Assembly: GCF_003725735.1 (NCBI RefSeq)
Contig: NZ_RJTM01000057.1
Span: 59,884 to 123,883, forward strand
Reading direction: 5' to 3'
Origin: Sinomicrobium pectinilyticum
GTDB taxonomy: Bacteria; Bacteroidota; Bacteroidia; Flavobacteriales; Flavobacteriaceae
Length of the DNA: 64,000 bases
The position numbers and the translations under genes are program-made. Below are positions 18,184 to 27,685 of this stretch, piece after piece; positions within the stretch are counted from its first letter, which is position 1; the number at the start of each line of letters is the position of its first letter. A model generated the notes under the pieces. That model was not told where the DNA came from, did no database searches, and saw only the letters and a list, made by a program, of their open reading frames with translations.

Positions 18184-19122
18184 ATGAAAGGACCGTTATT
18201 TTATTCGAAAATACTGCTCTTCGGAGAGTATGGTATCATTAAGGATTCCAAAGGGTTGTCCATACCTTATAATTTTTACAACGGGGCGTTGAAAACGGCC
18301 AAAGAATTTTCAAGGGAAATATCCGAATCCAACCTCAGCCTGAAACGATTTGCAGATTACCTGGAGAGCCTGCAAACCGAAAAACCGGGCCTGGTGACTT
18401 TTGACATAGAAAAACTGAAAGAAGATGTGGCGGGCGGGATGTATTTTGACAGCAGTATACCCCAGGGTTACGGAGTAGGTTCGAGCGGTGCGCTGGTAGC
18501 CGCCATTTACGATAAATATGCCACTGACAAGATCACCGTACTGGAAAACCTTACCAGGGATAAATTATTGAAATTAAAAGAGATATTCGGGGAAATGGAA
18601 TCTTTTTTCCACGGGAAGTCTTCCGGACTGGACCCCCTGAACAGTTACCTCAGTATTCCCATACTCATCAATTCGAAAGATAATATAGAACCTGCGGGAA
18701 TCCCTTCACAGAAGAAAGACGGTAAGGGTGCGGTTTTTCTGCTGGATAGCGGGATGGTTGGTGAAACAGCCCCCATGATCCAGATTTTTATGGAAAACAT
18801 GAAGCAGGAAGGGTTCCGTAAAATGCTTAAAGAACAGTTTATCAAGCATACCGATGCCTGTGTGGAGGATTTCCTGAAAGGGGATGTAAAATCGCTTTTC
18901 GGGAATATCAAACAATTGTCGCACGTGGTCCTGGACAATTTTAAACCCATGATCCCGGCACAGTTTCACAAACTTTGGAAACACGGTATCGAAACCAATG
19001 AATACTACCTGAAACTCTGTGGTTCCGGAGGGGGAGGATATATACTCGGTTTTACCCAGGATATCGATAAGGCCAGAAAAGCTCTCAAAGACTACAACCT
19101 GGAAGTAGTCTACAATTTCTGA
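18184..19122 (+). CDS. GHMP kinase, probable mevalonate kinase
   Basis: A 312-residue GHMP-superfamily kinase expected to phosphorylate mevalonate. It begins FYSKILLFGEYGIIKDSKGL, typical of mevalonate kinases, with a catalytic-loop region SSIPQGYGVGSSGALVAAIY (motif 2, near residues 87-106). KLCGSGGGGYILGF is the C-terminal glycine-rich motif 3. The call as mevalonate kinase, rather than phosphomevalonate kinase, rests on the N-terminal motif and on mvaD being next door. HMG-CoA reductase and synthase are not in the window. Confidence 0.85.
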   Translation: MKGPLFYSKILLFGEYGIIKDSKGLSIPYNFYNGALKTAKEFSREISESNLSLKRFADYLESLQTEKPGLVTFDIEKLKEDVAGGMYFDSSIPQGYGVGSSGALVAAIYDKYATDKITVLENLTRDKLLKLKEIFGEMESFFHGKSSGLDPLNSYLSIPILINSKDNIEPAGIPSQKKDGKGAVFLLDSGMVGETAPMIQIFMENMKQEGFRKMLKEQFIKHTDACVEDFLKGDVKSLFGNIKQLSHVVLDNFKPMIPAQFHKLWKHGIETNEYYLKLCGSGGGGYILGFTQDIDKARKALKDYNLEVVYNF

Positions 19123-19497
19123 TGACATAAATAACCCTGAAAGCAATACATATCAGGCCTAACACGTTGTAATTGAGTAATTCTATGTTTAAGGTTTGTT
19201 GCCGGTTTGCCAGTTTCCCGGTTGTTGATTAGTTCGGGAGTTGAAACGGAAAATCTTTCCTAAAAAACTTCAGAACCCCTTAGCATGCAATACCTTCAAT
19301 CTTTATCAGGTTCCTGAACCCTTTGGCAAGTTCAGGATAAACTGAAATCGACGGGCAACCTTCATCAATTACCACAAATCTCCGGTTCTCCTCGTCTCTC
19401 TGTATATGATACGTTTGCCCTGCAATAAGTATGAAAAGAATATTGCTTTCCGTATATTAGCAATATCTATTCCGGGAACATATAACCGTTTCCGGTT
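19123..19497. other. Intergenic region before the UbiA gene
   Basis: No gene is supported. It contains the palindrome-like GGTTCCTGAACC (19309-19320) followed by a CCTTTGGCAAGTTCAGG phrase. The reverse complement of the 12-mer occurs at 27815-27826, so this is a dispersed intergenic repeat. The UbiA promoter must lie in the right half. Confidence 0.5.
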
Positions 19498-20439
19498 TTG
19501 TTTTCGTATAAGGCCGTAAAAATTGAAGGTGTGCAGCTATCCAGGAAAAACAAACTGCTATTACTTAAGCTTTTAAGTGTCTTTTCCGTGGTCCGGGGAT
19601 ATAACATCCTGGCTATTGTCGTTGCCCAGTATCTTACCTCCGTTTACATTCTCGCTCCGGAAAAACCGCTTATGCAGGTGGTCCTGGACGGTAATCTTTT
19701 TGCTATCGTCGCCGCTTCGGCACTTGCCATTGCTTCCGGGTACATTATCAATAATTTTTACGATGCGGAAAAGGACCTGATTAACCGCCCCAGGAAAACC
19801 ATGCTCGACCGTCTTATCAGCCAGCGAACAAAATTAACGGCCTATTTTCTACTGAATTTTGCTTCGGTGATCTTTGCCAGCTACGTATCTTTTCGCGCCG
19901 TCGCTTTCTTTTCGGTATATATTTTTGCGTTGTGGTTCTATTCACATAAGCTGAAACGCATTCCTATGATAGGAAATGTGATATCTTCCGTTCTGGCAAT
20001 TACTCCTTTTTTTGCCGTATTTATTTATTACAAGAATTTTGCAACGGTGATTTTTGTACATGCGATCTTTCTGTTTCTCATTATCCTGATCCGGGATATG
20101 GTGAAAGACCTCGAAAACATCAGGGGAGACCTGGCACAGGGGTACAGGACCATTCCTATTATTTACGGGGAAAAGGTCTCCAAGAGGATCATTACCCTGC
20201 TGGCATTCGTTACCTGGGTACCTACCTACTTGCTGATAGCCAGATTTGAAATAGGTCATATGGATATTTTCTTTTACGGTTGCTTCCTGTTGCTCCTGGT
20301 CTTTTTGGCGCTGATGTGGAAAGCATCTTCCAAGAAAGATTACCTCGTACTGCACAACATTCTTAAGTTTATAATTGTCGCAGGAGTGTTCAGTATCCTG
20401 CTGATAGATATCGACCTGGTGCTGAACCGGATCCTGTAA
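19498..20439 (+). CDS. UbiA-family prenyltransferase (geranylgeranylglycerol-phosphate geranylgeranyltransferase-like)
   Basis: A polytopic membrane prenyltransferase of up to 313 residues with about eight or nine hydrophobic segments. The first Asp-rich motif is NNFYDAEKD (variant of NDxxDxxxD) and the second is RDMVKDLENIRGD; both bind Mg-diphosphate of the prenyl donor. Flavobacterial members are commonly annotated as geranylgeranylglycerol-phosphate transferases, but a quinone-pathway substrate is possible. No ATG is available: TTG at 19498 is the first possible start after the in-frame stop at 19483, and GTG at 19531 the next. Mevalonate genes lie just upstream. Confidence 0.8.
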   Translation: MFSYKAVKIEGVQLSRKNKLLLLKLLSVFSVVRGYNILAIVVAQYLTSVYILAPEKPLMQVVLDGNLFAIVAASALAIASGYIINNFYDAEKDLINRPRKTMLDRLISQRTKLTAYFLLNFASVIFASYVSFRAVAFFSVYIFALWFYSHKLKRIPMIGNVISSVLAITPFFAVFIYYKNFATVIFVHAIFLFLIILIRDMVKDLENIRGDLAQGYRTIPIIYGEKVSKRIITLLAFVTWVPTYLLIARFEIGHMDIFFYGCFLLLLVFLALMWKASSKKDYLVLHNILKFIIVAGVFSILLIDIDLVLNRIL

Positions 20440-20503
20440 AGGTCAAAAGGATAATGGCCCAACTTTCAAAGATAACGGATAACGGAGTTAGGGACGAATA
20501 TCC

Positions 20504-20511
20504 TATCTTTG
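20504..20511 (+). promoter_or_regulatory. -7 promoter box TATCTTTG before the pseudouridine synthase
   Basis: A perfect TAnnTTTG, 14 bases before the ATG at 20526. Because it lies inside the longer frame starting at 20454, it argues for the shorter start. Confidence 0.5.
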
Positions 20512-20525
20512 CCAAAAAAGAGGAC

Positions 20526-21353
20526 ATGAGCAGAACAGACAAGAACAGGAGAGGAAAGGTATCCGGAAGACAAGGAGGAGAGCGTAAGGAAAGTTATGCC
20601 AGAGGCAATGCACCTATACGCAAGAAGCCCGTATCGAAAAACCCGGATGAAATGCGGCTGAACAAATATATAGCCAATGCGGGGATCTGTTCGCGCCGGG
20701 ATGCGGATATTTATATTGCCGCGGGTAATGTGTCCGTCAACGGGGAGCCGGTGACCGAACTCGGGTTTAAAGTAAAACTTACGGATGAGGTCCGTTTTGA
20801 CGGAAAGCTCATCCGGCCGGAGAAGAAAGAATATGTGCTTCTGAACAAACCGAAAGGTTTTATTACCACAACCAGGGATGAGCGGGGGAGAAGAACGGTC
20901 ATGGAACTGGTGTCCAATGCTTCCAAATCCAAATTGCTGCCTGTAGGGCGGCTGGACCGCAATACCACCGGATTACTTTTATTTACCAACGACGGAGACC
21001 TGGCCAAGAAACTTACCCATCCGAAACACGGGGTGCGGAAGATATATCACGTAGAGTTGGACAAGAACCTTAAGCAGGAAGACCTGGTGAAGATACAGCA
21101 GGGGCTTACCCTGGATGACGGTCTTATTGAGGTAGACGAGGTCAGCTATATAGAAAATGCTCCTAAACGCGAGGTGGGGATACGAATACACAGCGGCAAA
21201 AACCGTATTGTCCGCAGGATCTTCGAACACCTGGGGTATGATGTGATTAAACTGGACCGGGTTATTTTTGCCGGGCTTACCAAAAAAGACCTTCCGCGGG
21301 GACACTGGCGCCCCCTGACACAACAGGAGGTTATCAATCTCAAAATGATGTAA
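20526..21353 (+). CDS. rluB: 23S rRNA pseudouridine synthase, RsuA/RluB family
   Basis: A 275-residue enzyme that isomerises uridine in rRNA. About 45 basic, Arg/Lys/Gly-rich residues precede an S4 RNA-binding domain (MRLNKYIANAGICSRRDAD). The catalytic domain contains VGRLDRNTTGLLLFTNDGD, in which the Asp of GRLD is the nucleophile, and GKNRIVRRIFEHLGYDV. The pattern fits RluB/RsuA and not RluC/RluD. The ATG at 20526 is preferred over 20454 because of the -7 box between them and because homologues start with a similar basic tail. Confidence 0.9.
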   Translation: MSRTDKNRRGKVSGRQGGERKESYARGNAPIRKKPVSKNPDEMRLNKYIANAGICSRRDADIYIAAGNVSVNGEPVTELGFKVKLTDEVRFDGKLIRPEKKEYVLLNKPKGFITTTRDERGRRTVMELVSNASKSKLLPVGRLDRNTTGLLLFTNDGDLAKKLTHPKHGVRKIYHVELDKNLKQEDLVKIQQGLTLDDGLIEVDEVSYIENAPKREVGIRIHSGKNRIVRRIFEHLGYDVIKLDRVIFAGLTKKDLPRGHWRPLTQQEVINLKMM

Positions 21354-21367
21354 ACGGAAAATAATAG

Positions 21368-21395
21368 AAAAGGGCTGTGTTTGAACAGCCCTTTT
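21368..21395 (+). terminator. Terminator after the pseudouridine synthase gene
   Basis: Perfect 11-bp arms AAAAGGGCTGT (21368-21378) and ACAGCCCTTTT (21385-21395). A-rich and T-rich flanks on both sides could also serve the convergent glycosyltransferase gene. Confidence 0.8.
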
Positions 21396-21464
21396 CTGGT
21401 TTTATCTTTCCGCTATTGGGTCACACCGGAACGTTTTCTTCCTTCAGATATGCCCTTCCTGTGA

Positions 21465-22949
21465 TTAGGCTTTGGAAGTCAGTGATTTAAAGAAGACGAA
21501 CCCGAAGCCGAGAAACAACATAAAGTGGAACGGGAATAGTCCGTAATCATTCAGTGATATTGCGCTGTACATGCCAAAGAGGAAATAAAAGGCCAGAACT
21601 GCTTCGAGCAGGGTGTTGGGGGAAATTTTTTCGTGAAGGTATTTATTGCCTTTCCAACTGTCTGCAAGATTTTTGATATTGAATTTCGGCGTCCTTACAA
21701 ATTCACTTCTTTTACCGATATGTCCTTCCAGTACGGCTACGGAATTGTGCAGGGAAAAGCCCATGGCTACGGAGAAGAAGGTAAAGAACATTTTGATGTA
21801 GTCGATAAAATTGTCAAATCCGCTGCCCTGAATGTTTTTATAAGTAAACCAGTAACACACGAACAGTATGATGGTACTGGCTATAAAAAAACTTGTTACT
21901 TCAAAAACCCAGTCGAGATGTCCGAAGGTGTTTTTTATATAGAGCATAGGTATACTGAGCAACGCCACGACAAATACACATAAGAACATGGAACTGTTCA
22001 GCAGGTGAAGAACACCGTGCAGCTTGGTTTTGAACGGGATGTTCTTCGCCGAGATAACGCGGGTAACCGTTTTCCGGAAGTTTTCGGCTCCTCCCTTGTT
22101 CCAGCGGAATTGCTGGGAACGGGCAGCACTGATAACCACGGGAAGTTCTGCCGGTGTTTCCACGTCTTCAAGATATTTGAATTTCCAGTTTTTGAGCTGT
22201 GCCCTGTAACTCAGGTCCAGGTCTTCGGTAAGGGTATCTCCTTCCCAGTTCCCGGCGTCGATGATACATTCCTTACGCCATATCCCTGCCGTACCGTTGA
22301 AGTTGATAAAGTGCCCTTTGCTGTTACGCCCCACCTGCTCCAGGGTGAAGTGGGCATCCAGGGCGAAAGCCTGTATCTTGGTGAGTAGAGAATAATCACG
22401 GTTAAGATGTCCCCAACGGGTTTGTACCACACCTATTTCCGGGTCCTTAAAATAGATCACCGTTTTCTTCAGCCAGTCGCTGTCCGGTAAAAAATCGGCA
22501 TCGAAGATGGCTATAAATTCTCCTTTGGCTATTTTCAGGCCTTCTTTTAATGCGCCGGCTTTAAACCCCTGACGATTTTCCCTTCGGATATGCTGAATGT
22601 CAAGCCCGGTTTCCCGGAGTTTGGCGATCTGCCCGGCTGTTTCGGCAACCGATTCGTCCGTAGAATCATCCAGGACCTGTATTTCCAGTTTGTTCTGCGG
22701 ATATTCTATCTTAGCGATATTCTCGAGGAGCCTTTCCACTACATATTCCTCGTTGTAAATAGGAAGCTGGATAGTAACGTAAGGGATCTCTCTCGGGTCC
22801 AGTAAATTGAATTTGGGAGCCTCGTCGTTTTTACGTTTGTGCCCCAGGTAATTGAAAAGCAGGTTTAACTGCGCCAGGCTGTAAAAGAAAATAAGCAACA
22901 AAGCTATGCTGTATATAGCAATGGCAATGTATGAAAGTGTTAGCACCAT
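21465..22949 (-). CDS. Membrane glycosyltransferase family 2, cellulose-synthase-like
   Basis: A 494-residue processive-type GT2 enzyme at the inner membrane. One membrane span (residues 5-30) precedes the GT-A domain, and about four spans follow it. DDSTDES and DADFLPD hold metal- and nucleotide-sugar-binding acids, TEDLDLSYR the catalytic acid region, and QQFRWNKGGAEN a Q-x-x-RW acceptor motif. Enzymes of this shape polymerise or transfer hexoses to lipids or polysaccharides; the product cannot be read from sequence. It has its own -7 box at 23001-23008. Confidence 0.88.
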   Translation of the reverse strand: MVLTLSYIAIAIYSIALLLIFFYSLAQLNLLFNYLGHKRKNDEAPKFNLLDPREIPYVTIQLPIYNEEYVVERLLENIAKIEYPQNKLEIQVLDDSTDESVAETAGQIAKLRETGLDIQHIRRENRQGFKAGALKEGLKIAKGEFIAIFDADFLPDSDWLKKTVIYFKDPEIGVVQTRWGHLNRDYSLLTKIQAFALDAHFTLEQVGRNSKGHFINFNGTAGIWRKECIIDAGNWEGDTLTEDLDLSYRAQLKNWKFKYLEDVETPAELPVVISAARSQQFRWNKGGAENFRKTVTRVISAKNIPFKTKLHGVLHLLNSSMFLCVFVVALLSIPMLYIKNTFGHLDWVFEVTSFFIASTIILFVCYWFTYKNIQGSGFDNFIDYIKMFFTFFSVAMGFSLHNSVAVLEGHIGKRSEFVRTPKFNIKNLADSWKGNKYLHEKISPNTLLEAVLAFYFLFGMYSAISLNDYGLFPFHFMLFLGFGFVFFKSLTSKA

Positions 22950-23463
22950 TTAGATTGTTTTAAACTGTACTTGAATATCCCGCCCAAAATTGAGCGGCGG
23001 CAAAGATAGTACCTTTTACGGTTCCCGAAACTTTTCGGACCACTATTCCGTTTTTATAACGATCTGGTATTTCGTTATATAGTATTTTCCCTGCACCTGT
23101 GTTCATTTTCAGTGTTTTGGGTCCGCCGGGCATTTCCCGTGATGTACTTCCCCGGGGTTAAAGGGGTAACACCTTTTATGCATAACGGACATATCATTTT
23201 TTCTCAATTAGCCGGGGTAGTTCGGAATAACTGCTGTCATTAACATACGAGCATAACAGATGTTTTGGATGTTTTTCCCTGTAATTTTTTTAGCAGGGAA
23301 AATCCCGCTATGGCCAGGCTCCGTATTTTCTCCCGCTATTGCCTGTTTCCGGGTATCCGAAACAAGATGGCTCTCCGGCATCAAGGATTTTTCTTGCTTC
23401 GGATGTTCCGTACACAATCTTTAAACGGCGTACCGGGCTATTTATTTGCCGCGGGGTAAAGTT
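22950..23463. other. Intergenic region between the GT2 and purine nucleoside phosphorylase genes
   Basis: Contains the GT2 promoter box at 23001. The rest has short open frames on both strands without recognisable protein character, and no convincing hairpin after the phosphorylase stop. Nothing else is called. Confidence 0.45.
23001..23008 (-). promoter_or_regulatory. -7 promoter box TATCTTTG for the GT2 gene
   Basis: A perfect TAnnTTTG on the minus strand, about 50 bases upstream of the ATG at 22949. Confidence 0.5.
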
Positions 23464-24285
23464 TTAAGCGGGGAGTCGTTTTATTAATTCCTTGAAAAGT
23501 AGTATCATATCGGGTTCGGCCCTGGCTGCAGTAGCTAAAATGTCATTGACATCTATGGGGGCCAGGTTATCCGGATCACATTCGTCGGTGAGTACGGATA
23601 CCGCCACTACTGGAAGTTGCAGATGGTTGGCTACGATTACTTCCGGTACGGTGCTCATGCCTACGGCGTCCGCGCCGATGATCTTCAGGTAGCGGTATTC
23701 GGCCCTGGTTTCCAGCTGTGGCCCCACTACGGAAGCATACACTCCTTTTCTGAGGACGATGTCTTTTTCCTGTGCTATTTTTACCAGGATGTCCCGCATG
23801 GAAGTGTCATAGGGGTTGCTCATATCCACAAAGCGTTTTCCGAAATCGGAAACATTTTTAAAGGCGAGCGGGGAGTCACCCTGAAGGTTGATATGATCTT
23901 CGATAAGCATGATCTCACCCTTTTTGAATTCCGGGTTAACAGCCCCTCCGGCATTGGAGATAAGTAATTTTTTTATTCCCAGCCGGTGCATTACCCGGAT
24001 AGGATAGGTTACGCCGATAAGGTCATACCCTTCGTACAGGTGAAATCTTCCCTGCATGACCACAATTTTTTTACCTTCGAGTTCCCCGAAAATCAGCTTT
24101 CCCGAATGGAATTCTACCGTGGCCAGCGGAAAATAGGGGATGTGACTGTAATAGGCCACTACGGCATTCCGGATATCATCGGCCAGTTTCCCCAGCCCGG
24201 TACCCAGTACAATGCCTATTTCCGGCTCCCGGAAACCCCTTTCGAGAAGATATGCTACCGATTCGTCAAGATCGTTTTGTGTCAT
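23464..24285 (-). CDS. punA: Purine nucleoside phosphorylase
   Basis: A 273-residue trimeric-type (PNP/MTAP class) phosphorylase that cleaves inosine or guanosine with phosphate. Motifs in order: GIVLGTGLGKLADDI near residue 25, EFHSGKLIFGEL, VMQGRFHLYEGYD with the phosphate-binding residues, LLISNAGGAVN, and VGMSTVPEVIVANH. The C-terminal LTDECDPDN region contains the purine-contacting segment. Length is normal and it appears monocistronic. Confidence 0.94.
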   Translation of the reverse strand: MTQNDLDESVAYLLERGFREPEIGIVLGTGLGKLADDIRNAVVAYYSHIPYFPLATVEFHSGKLIFGELEGKKIVVMQGRFHLYEGYDLIGVTYPIRVMHRLGIKKLLISNAGGAVNPEFKKGEIMLIEDHINLQGDSPLAFKNVSDFGKRFVDMSNPYDTSMRDILVKIAQEKDIVLRKGVYASVVGPQLETRAEYRYLKIIGADAVGMSTVPEVIVANHLQLPVVAVSVLTDECDPDNLAPIDVNDILATAARAEPDMILLFKELIKRLPA

Positions 24286-24655
24286 GTTCTGTTGTTTTGA
24301 AGATATTTTGCACCGATATAATATAGTATGTCCGGCGTTGTTGTCATATATAAGTTACAGCATTTTTGTATTGTGGCAGCCCTTTCAATTCCGTCATTCA
24401 CATAAAAAATTTGCCGGTATTCCTTCGGATTTCCCCTATGGGTATTTTGTGTTATAACTATTGATGACTCCACGCCCTCAACACTCCGATACCTGAACGA
24501 TTGAAAACAGAATTCTCATTAAATCCCCGGACTTTTTAGCCTGTAATTTCCGGGGCCGGTCCTGAATACAACAGGAAAGATATAAAAAAGTAAAACCCGC
24601 CATAACCATATGACGGGTTTTTTTCTATGCAAATATTTTGCAGCAGGACTTCAGC
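24286..24655. other. Intergenic region downstream of a small lipoprotein gene
   Basis: The right end holds the terminator at 24593-24620. The left end should contain the phosphorylase promoter (a TATCTTCA near 24305 on the minus strand is a weak candidate). No gene is called. Confidence 0.5.
24593..24620 (-). terminator. Terminator after the repeat lipoprotein gene
   Basis: Arms AAACCCG (24593-24599) and CGGGTTT (24614-24620), flanked by T-rich sequence on the minus strand (and T-rich on the plus side too). Confidence 0.65.
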
Positions 24656-24958
24656 CTATTGATTATCATCGATCTTTTCTTCGATTTTCTCGCCGGTCTT
24701 TTTGGCTTTTTCCTTTATAGTATCAGCTGCTTTTTTAGTTTCATCCCAGGTATCTTCTGCTGCATCCTTGGTATCCTCCCAAGTGTCTTCCGCAGCATCT
24801 TTGGTGTCATCCCAGGCATCTTCTGCCTTGTCCCCGGCCTCATCCAGAGAGTTTTCTATTTTATCTCCGGCGTCTTCTTTTTTCTTGGTGTCCCTGCATG
24901 AAGTGAGGGTAATTGCAAATACAGCCAATAAAATCATGCTTAAAGATACTTTTTTCAT
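24656..24958 (-). CDS. Small lipoprotein with 11-residue amphipathic repeats
   Basis: A 100-residue lipoprotein. The signal ends at LTLTSC (Cys 21). Three consecutive 11-residue repeats of the form AEDxWxDTKxA occupy residues 45-55, 56-66 and 67-77, and a Lys/Glu-rich helical tail follows to the C-terminus. The 33-base repeats are visible in the DNA too. Hendecad repeats of this type are seen in LEA-like and apolipoprotein-like helices, so a stress-related or membrane-surface role is an inference. There is no acidic surface-export signal right after the Cys. Confidence 0.8.
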   Translation of the reverse strand: MKKVSLSMILLAVFAITLTSCRDTKKKEDAGDKIENSLDEAGDKAEDAWDDTKDAAEDTWEDTKDAAEDTWDETKKAADTIKEKAKKTGEKIEEKIDDNQ

Positions 24959-25038
24959 AATCTGAATGTTTTTTACGAGTTAATAAATAGAAAAATCCGG
25001 AAAATGTTTTTCCGATTGACCCTTCTTAGCTTACTTGT

Positions 25039-26280
25039 CTATAGTAATATACGCAAAAAACCGACTATTTGGATTACAGCGCCTGTATTTTTTTTAACAT
25101 AAAGTGAGTTAATTCGTCCTGTTTCTTTTCTATGCAGTTCTTTTTCAATTAGTTGTGAAAATACCTGAGAAAGCTGGTCTTTATGGGAAACAGAAAGTAC
25201 TCCGCCGAGTTTTACAAGTTCATTGGCCTCTTTGAATTTACTGTAGTTTTTGCCAATAATTACAGGGATCCCGAAAACTGCGGGTTCGAGGATATTATGA
25301 AGCCCGGTGGAGCCCATACCGCCACCTACGTAGGCTATATCGGCATAACTGTATATTCTGGTAAGTATCCCTATGGTATCGATGATAATGACATCGTAGT
25401 CCTGTAAATGGTGTTTTTCTCTTTCGGAATAAAGGACGGTCTTTTTCCGGATGGATTTTAGCAGGCTCTCGTTATGCGCAGGTTTTATATTATGTGGTGC
25501 CAGGGCAAATTTAATATCTTCCGGGGCATTGTTTATCATTTCGGAAAGCAGTTCTTCGTCTTCGGGCCAGGTGCTTCCCGCCACAAAACACAGCTTCCCG
25601 TTCTTGAATGTTTCCATGAATTCAAGCGTATTATCCCGGTGCAGGATCTCTTCTACCCGGTCCAGGCGGGTATCGCCGCTCACGGTCACCCGGTCTATAC
25701 CTATTCCGTTAAGCAGGTTACCCGAGTTTTCATCCTGTACAAAAAAGTGACGGAACGTTTGGAGGGAACGTCGCATAAATCCGCCGTAGGGTTTAAAGAA
25801 CAACTGGTCTTCACGGAAAATGGCAGAGATAAGAATAGTGTTTATTTTTCGTTTATTAAGTTCGGAAAGATAATTCGGCCAGAATTCATACTTGACAAAC
25901 ACGGCAAGTTCGGGCGTTGTAATGTCAAGGAATTTTTTTGCATTTTTCCTGGTGTCCAGGGGCAGATAGGTAATTATATCCGCGGCTTTGCTGCCCTTCT
26001 TGATTTCGTATCCAGAAGGAGAGAAAAAAGTAACCAGAATTTTGCGGTCCGGGAACTCGGTTTTGATCTTTTCAATGACGGGGAGCCCCTGTTCGAATTC
26101 ACCGAGCGAAGCCGTGTGGAACCAGATGATCCTGTCGCCCGGGCCCAGTGTTTTCCGCAGATCCGAAAAAACCGTTTTTCTGCCGTTGACGAAAAACCTT
26201 ATTTTATTGTTGAATATAGCTATGATCTTCAGCAGAAAACCTGCAATACAAATCAGGATGTTGTAAATAAAAGACAGCAT
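25039..26280 (-). CDS. kdtA: 3-deoxy-D-manno-octulosonic-acid transferase
   Basis: A 413-residue GT-B enzyme that adds KDO to lipid A at the cytoplasmic face of the inner membrane. An N-terminal hydrophobic anchor (residues 3-20) is followed by WFHTASLGEFEQGLPVIE, the acceptor-side signature with the catalytic Glu. VKYEFWPNYL, AGSTWPEDEE, APHNIKPAHN and YVGGGMGSTGLHNILEPAVFG are all family motifs. Length is normal. It shows that the host makes KDO-containing lipopolysaccharide. Confidence 0.93.
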   Translation of the reverse strand: MLSFIYNILICIAGFLLKIIAIFNNKIRFFVNGRKTVFSDLRKTLGPGDRIIWFHTASLGEFEQGLPVIEKIKTEFPDRKILVTFFSPSGYEIKKGSKAADIITYLPLDTRKNAKKFLDITTPELAVFVKYEFWPNYLSELNKRKINTILISAIFREDQLFFKPYGGFMRRSLQTFRHFFVQDENSGNLLNGIGIDRVTVSGDTRLDRVEEILHRDNTLEFMETFKNGKLCFVAGSTWPEDEELLSEMINNAPEDIKFALAPHNIKPAHNESLLKSIRKKTVLYSEREKHHLQDYDVIIIDTIGILTRIYSYADIAYVGGGMGSTGLHNILEPAVFGIPVIIGKNYSKFKEANELVKLGGVLSVSHKDQLSQVFSQLIEKELHRKETGRINSLYVKKNTGAVIQIVGFLRILL

Positions 26281-26551
26281 GGTGCAACCGGAATTTGAGG
26301 AACGGAACGAAATCCTGTTCTTTGGCTGCTAAAATACATTACTTTCCGCAAACCTGTGAGGTAAAACCAAATTTTCAGGATCGAAGAAATTCATTCCTGT
26401 TTCATTGGCGGACGTTCCTTTATTTCGTATTATTGTTTGGTTTTTCAGCCGCTGATATATGGATACTATTCATGTGGATGCCCCCGCAGCATTGACTTTT
26501 ATTCGGAGCGGGGCCTGTCAGAGTGCGGCGTTCAATTTAAATACAGATATA

Positions 26552-27685
26552 GTGAAGAAAATACAGATGGTAGACCTCAAAGGTCAGTATGAATTTATCA
26601 AGGATACCGTTGATCGTTCCATAGCGGAAGTTATAAACTCTACGGCATTTATCAACGGCCCGGAAGTAAGGGAGTTTCAGAGAGAACTGGAAGCATATCT
26701 CGGTGTAAAACACGTTATTCCCTGTGCCAATGGTACGGATGCCTTGCAGATTGCCATGATGGGGCTGGGCCTGGAGCCCGGTGACGAAGTGATTACGGCC
26801 GATTTTACTTTTGCGGCTACCGTAGAGGTTATTGCCCTGCTTCAGCTTACCCCGGTACTGGTGGATGTGGAGCCGGATACATTTAATATCGACCCGGATG
26901 CCATACGCAGGGCCATAACGCCGAAAACCAAGGCTATAGTGCCCGTACATCTTTTCGGCCAGTGTGCCGATATGGATGCCATTATGGAAATAGCAAAGGA
27001 GCATAATCTCTATGTCATTGAAGACAATGCACAAGGTATAGGGGCTACGTATACCTTCAGGGATGGTAAAAAGGTAAAGACCGGTGCCATAGGAGATGTG
27101 GCTGCGACTTCGTTCTTTCCGTCCAAAAATCTTGGTTGTTACGGGGATGGCGGAGCCATTTTTACTAATGACGATAACCTGGCGCATGTGATAAGAGGTA
27201 TCGTCAACCACGGTATGTATGAGCGCTATCACCACGATGTCGTCGGTGTGAATTCACGGCTCGATTCCATACAGGCAGCCGTACTGCGTGCCAAATTGCC
27301 CCTGCTGGACACCTATAATGAAAAAAGAAAAGCAGCCGCTGCAAAATATACCAGGGCATTCGAAGGAGAAGACAAAGTCGTTACCCCTGTTCTTGTAGGT
27401 GAAACCGATTCGCATGTCTATCACCAGTACACCCTGAAGATAAAAGGAGCGGACAGGGATGCGCTGGTAGCATTTCTGGGAGCGCACGATATACCATGCG
27501 GGGTCTATTATCCGATACCCCTGCACAGACAAAAGGCATATCTGGACGAAAGATATAAAGAAGAAGAATTTTCCGTGACCAATAAACTGGTGGAAGAAGT
27601 AATATCCCTTCCCATGCATACGGAACTGGAAGACGAACAGATAGAATACATTACATCCAAAATAAAGGAATTTGTAAATGAATAA
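26552..27685 (+). CDS. DegT/DnrJ/EryC1-family sugar aminotransferase
   Basis: A 377-residue PLP-dependent aminotransferase that converts a nucleotide keto-sugar to an amino-sugar. VIPCANGTDALQIAMMGLGL binds the cofactor phosphate, VIEDNAQ carries the Asp that contacts the pyridine nitrogen, and SFFPSKNLGCYGDGG contains the Schiff-base Lys. LPMHTELEDEQIEYI closes the fold. The first ATG in the frame (26459) would add a 31-residue tail unlike the family. GTG at 26552, giving VKKIQMVDLKGQY, is the better start. It lies between the KDO-transferase and galE genes, which suggests surface-glycan synthesis. Confidence 0.88.
   Translation: MKKIQMVDLKGQYEFIKDTVDRSIAEVINSTAFINGPEVREFQRELEAYLGVKHVIPCANGTDALQIAMMGLGLEPGDEVITADFTFAATVEVIALLQLTPVLVDVEPDTFNIDPDAIRRAITPKTKAIVPVHLFGQCADMDAIMEIAKEHNLYVIEDNAQGIGATYTFRDGKKVKTGAIGDVAATSFFPSKNLGCYGDGGAIFTNDDNLAHVIRGIVNHGMYERYHHDVVGVNSRLDSIQAAVLRAKLPLLDTYNEKRKAAAAKYTRAFEGEDKVVTPVLVGETDSHVYHQYTLKIKGADRDALVAFLGAHDIPCGVYYPIPLHRQKAYLDERYKEEEFSVTNKLVEEVISLPMHTELEDEQIEYITSKIKEFVNE

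Noticed and set aside
23208..23459. Small genes upstream of the GT2 gene
   Set aside because: Frames on both strands cover the same bases and show no signal peptide, domain or start signal.
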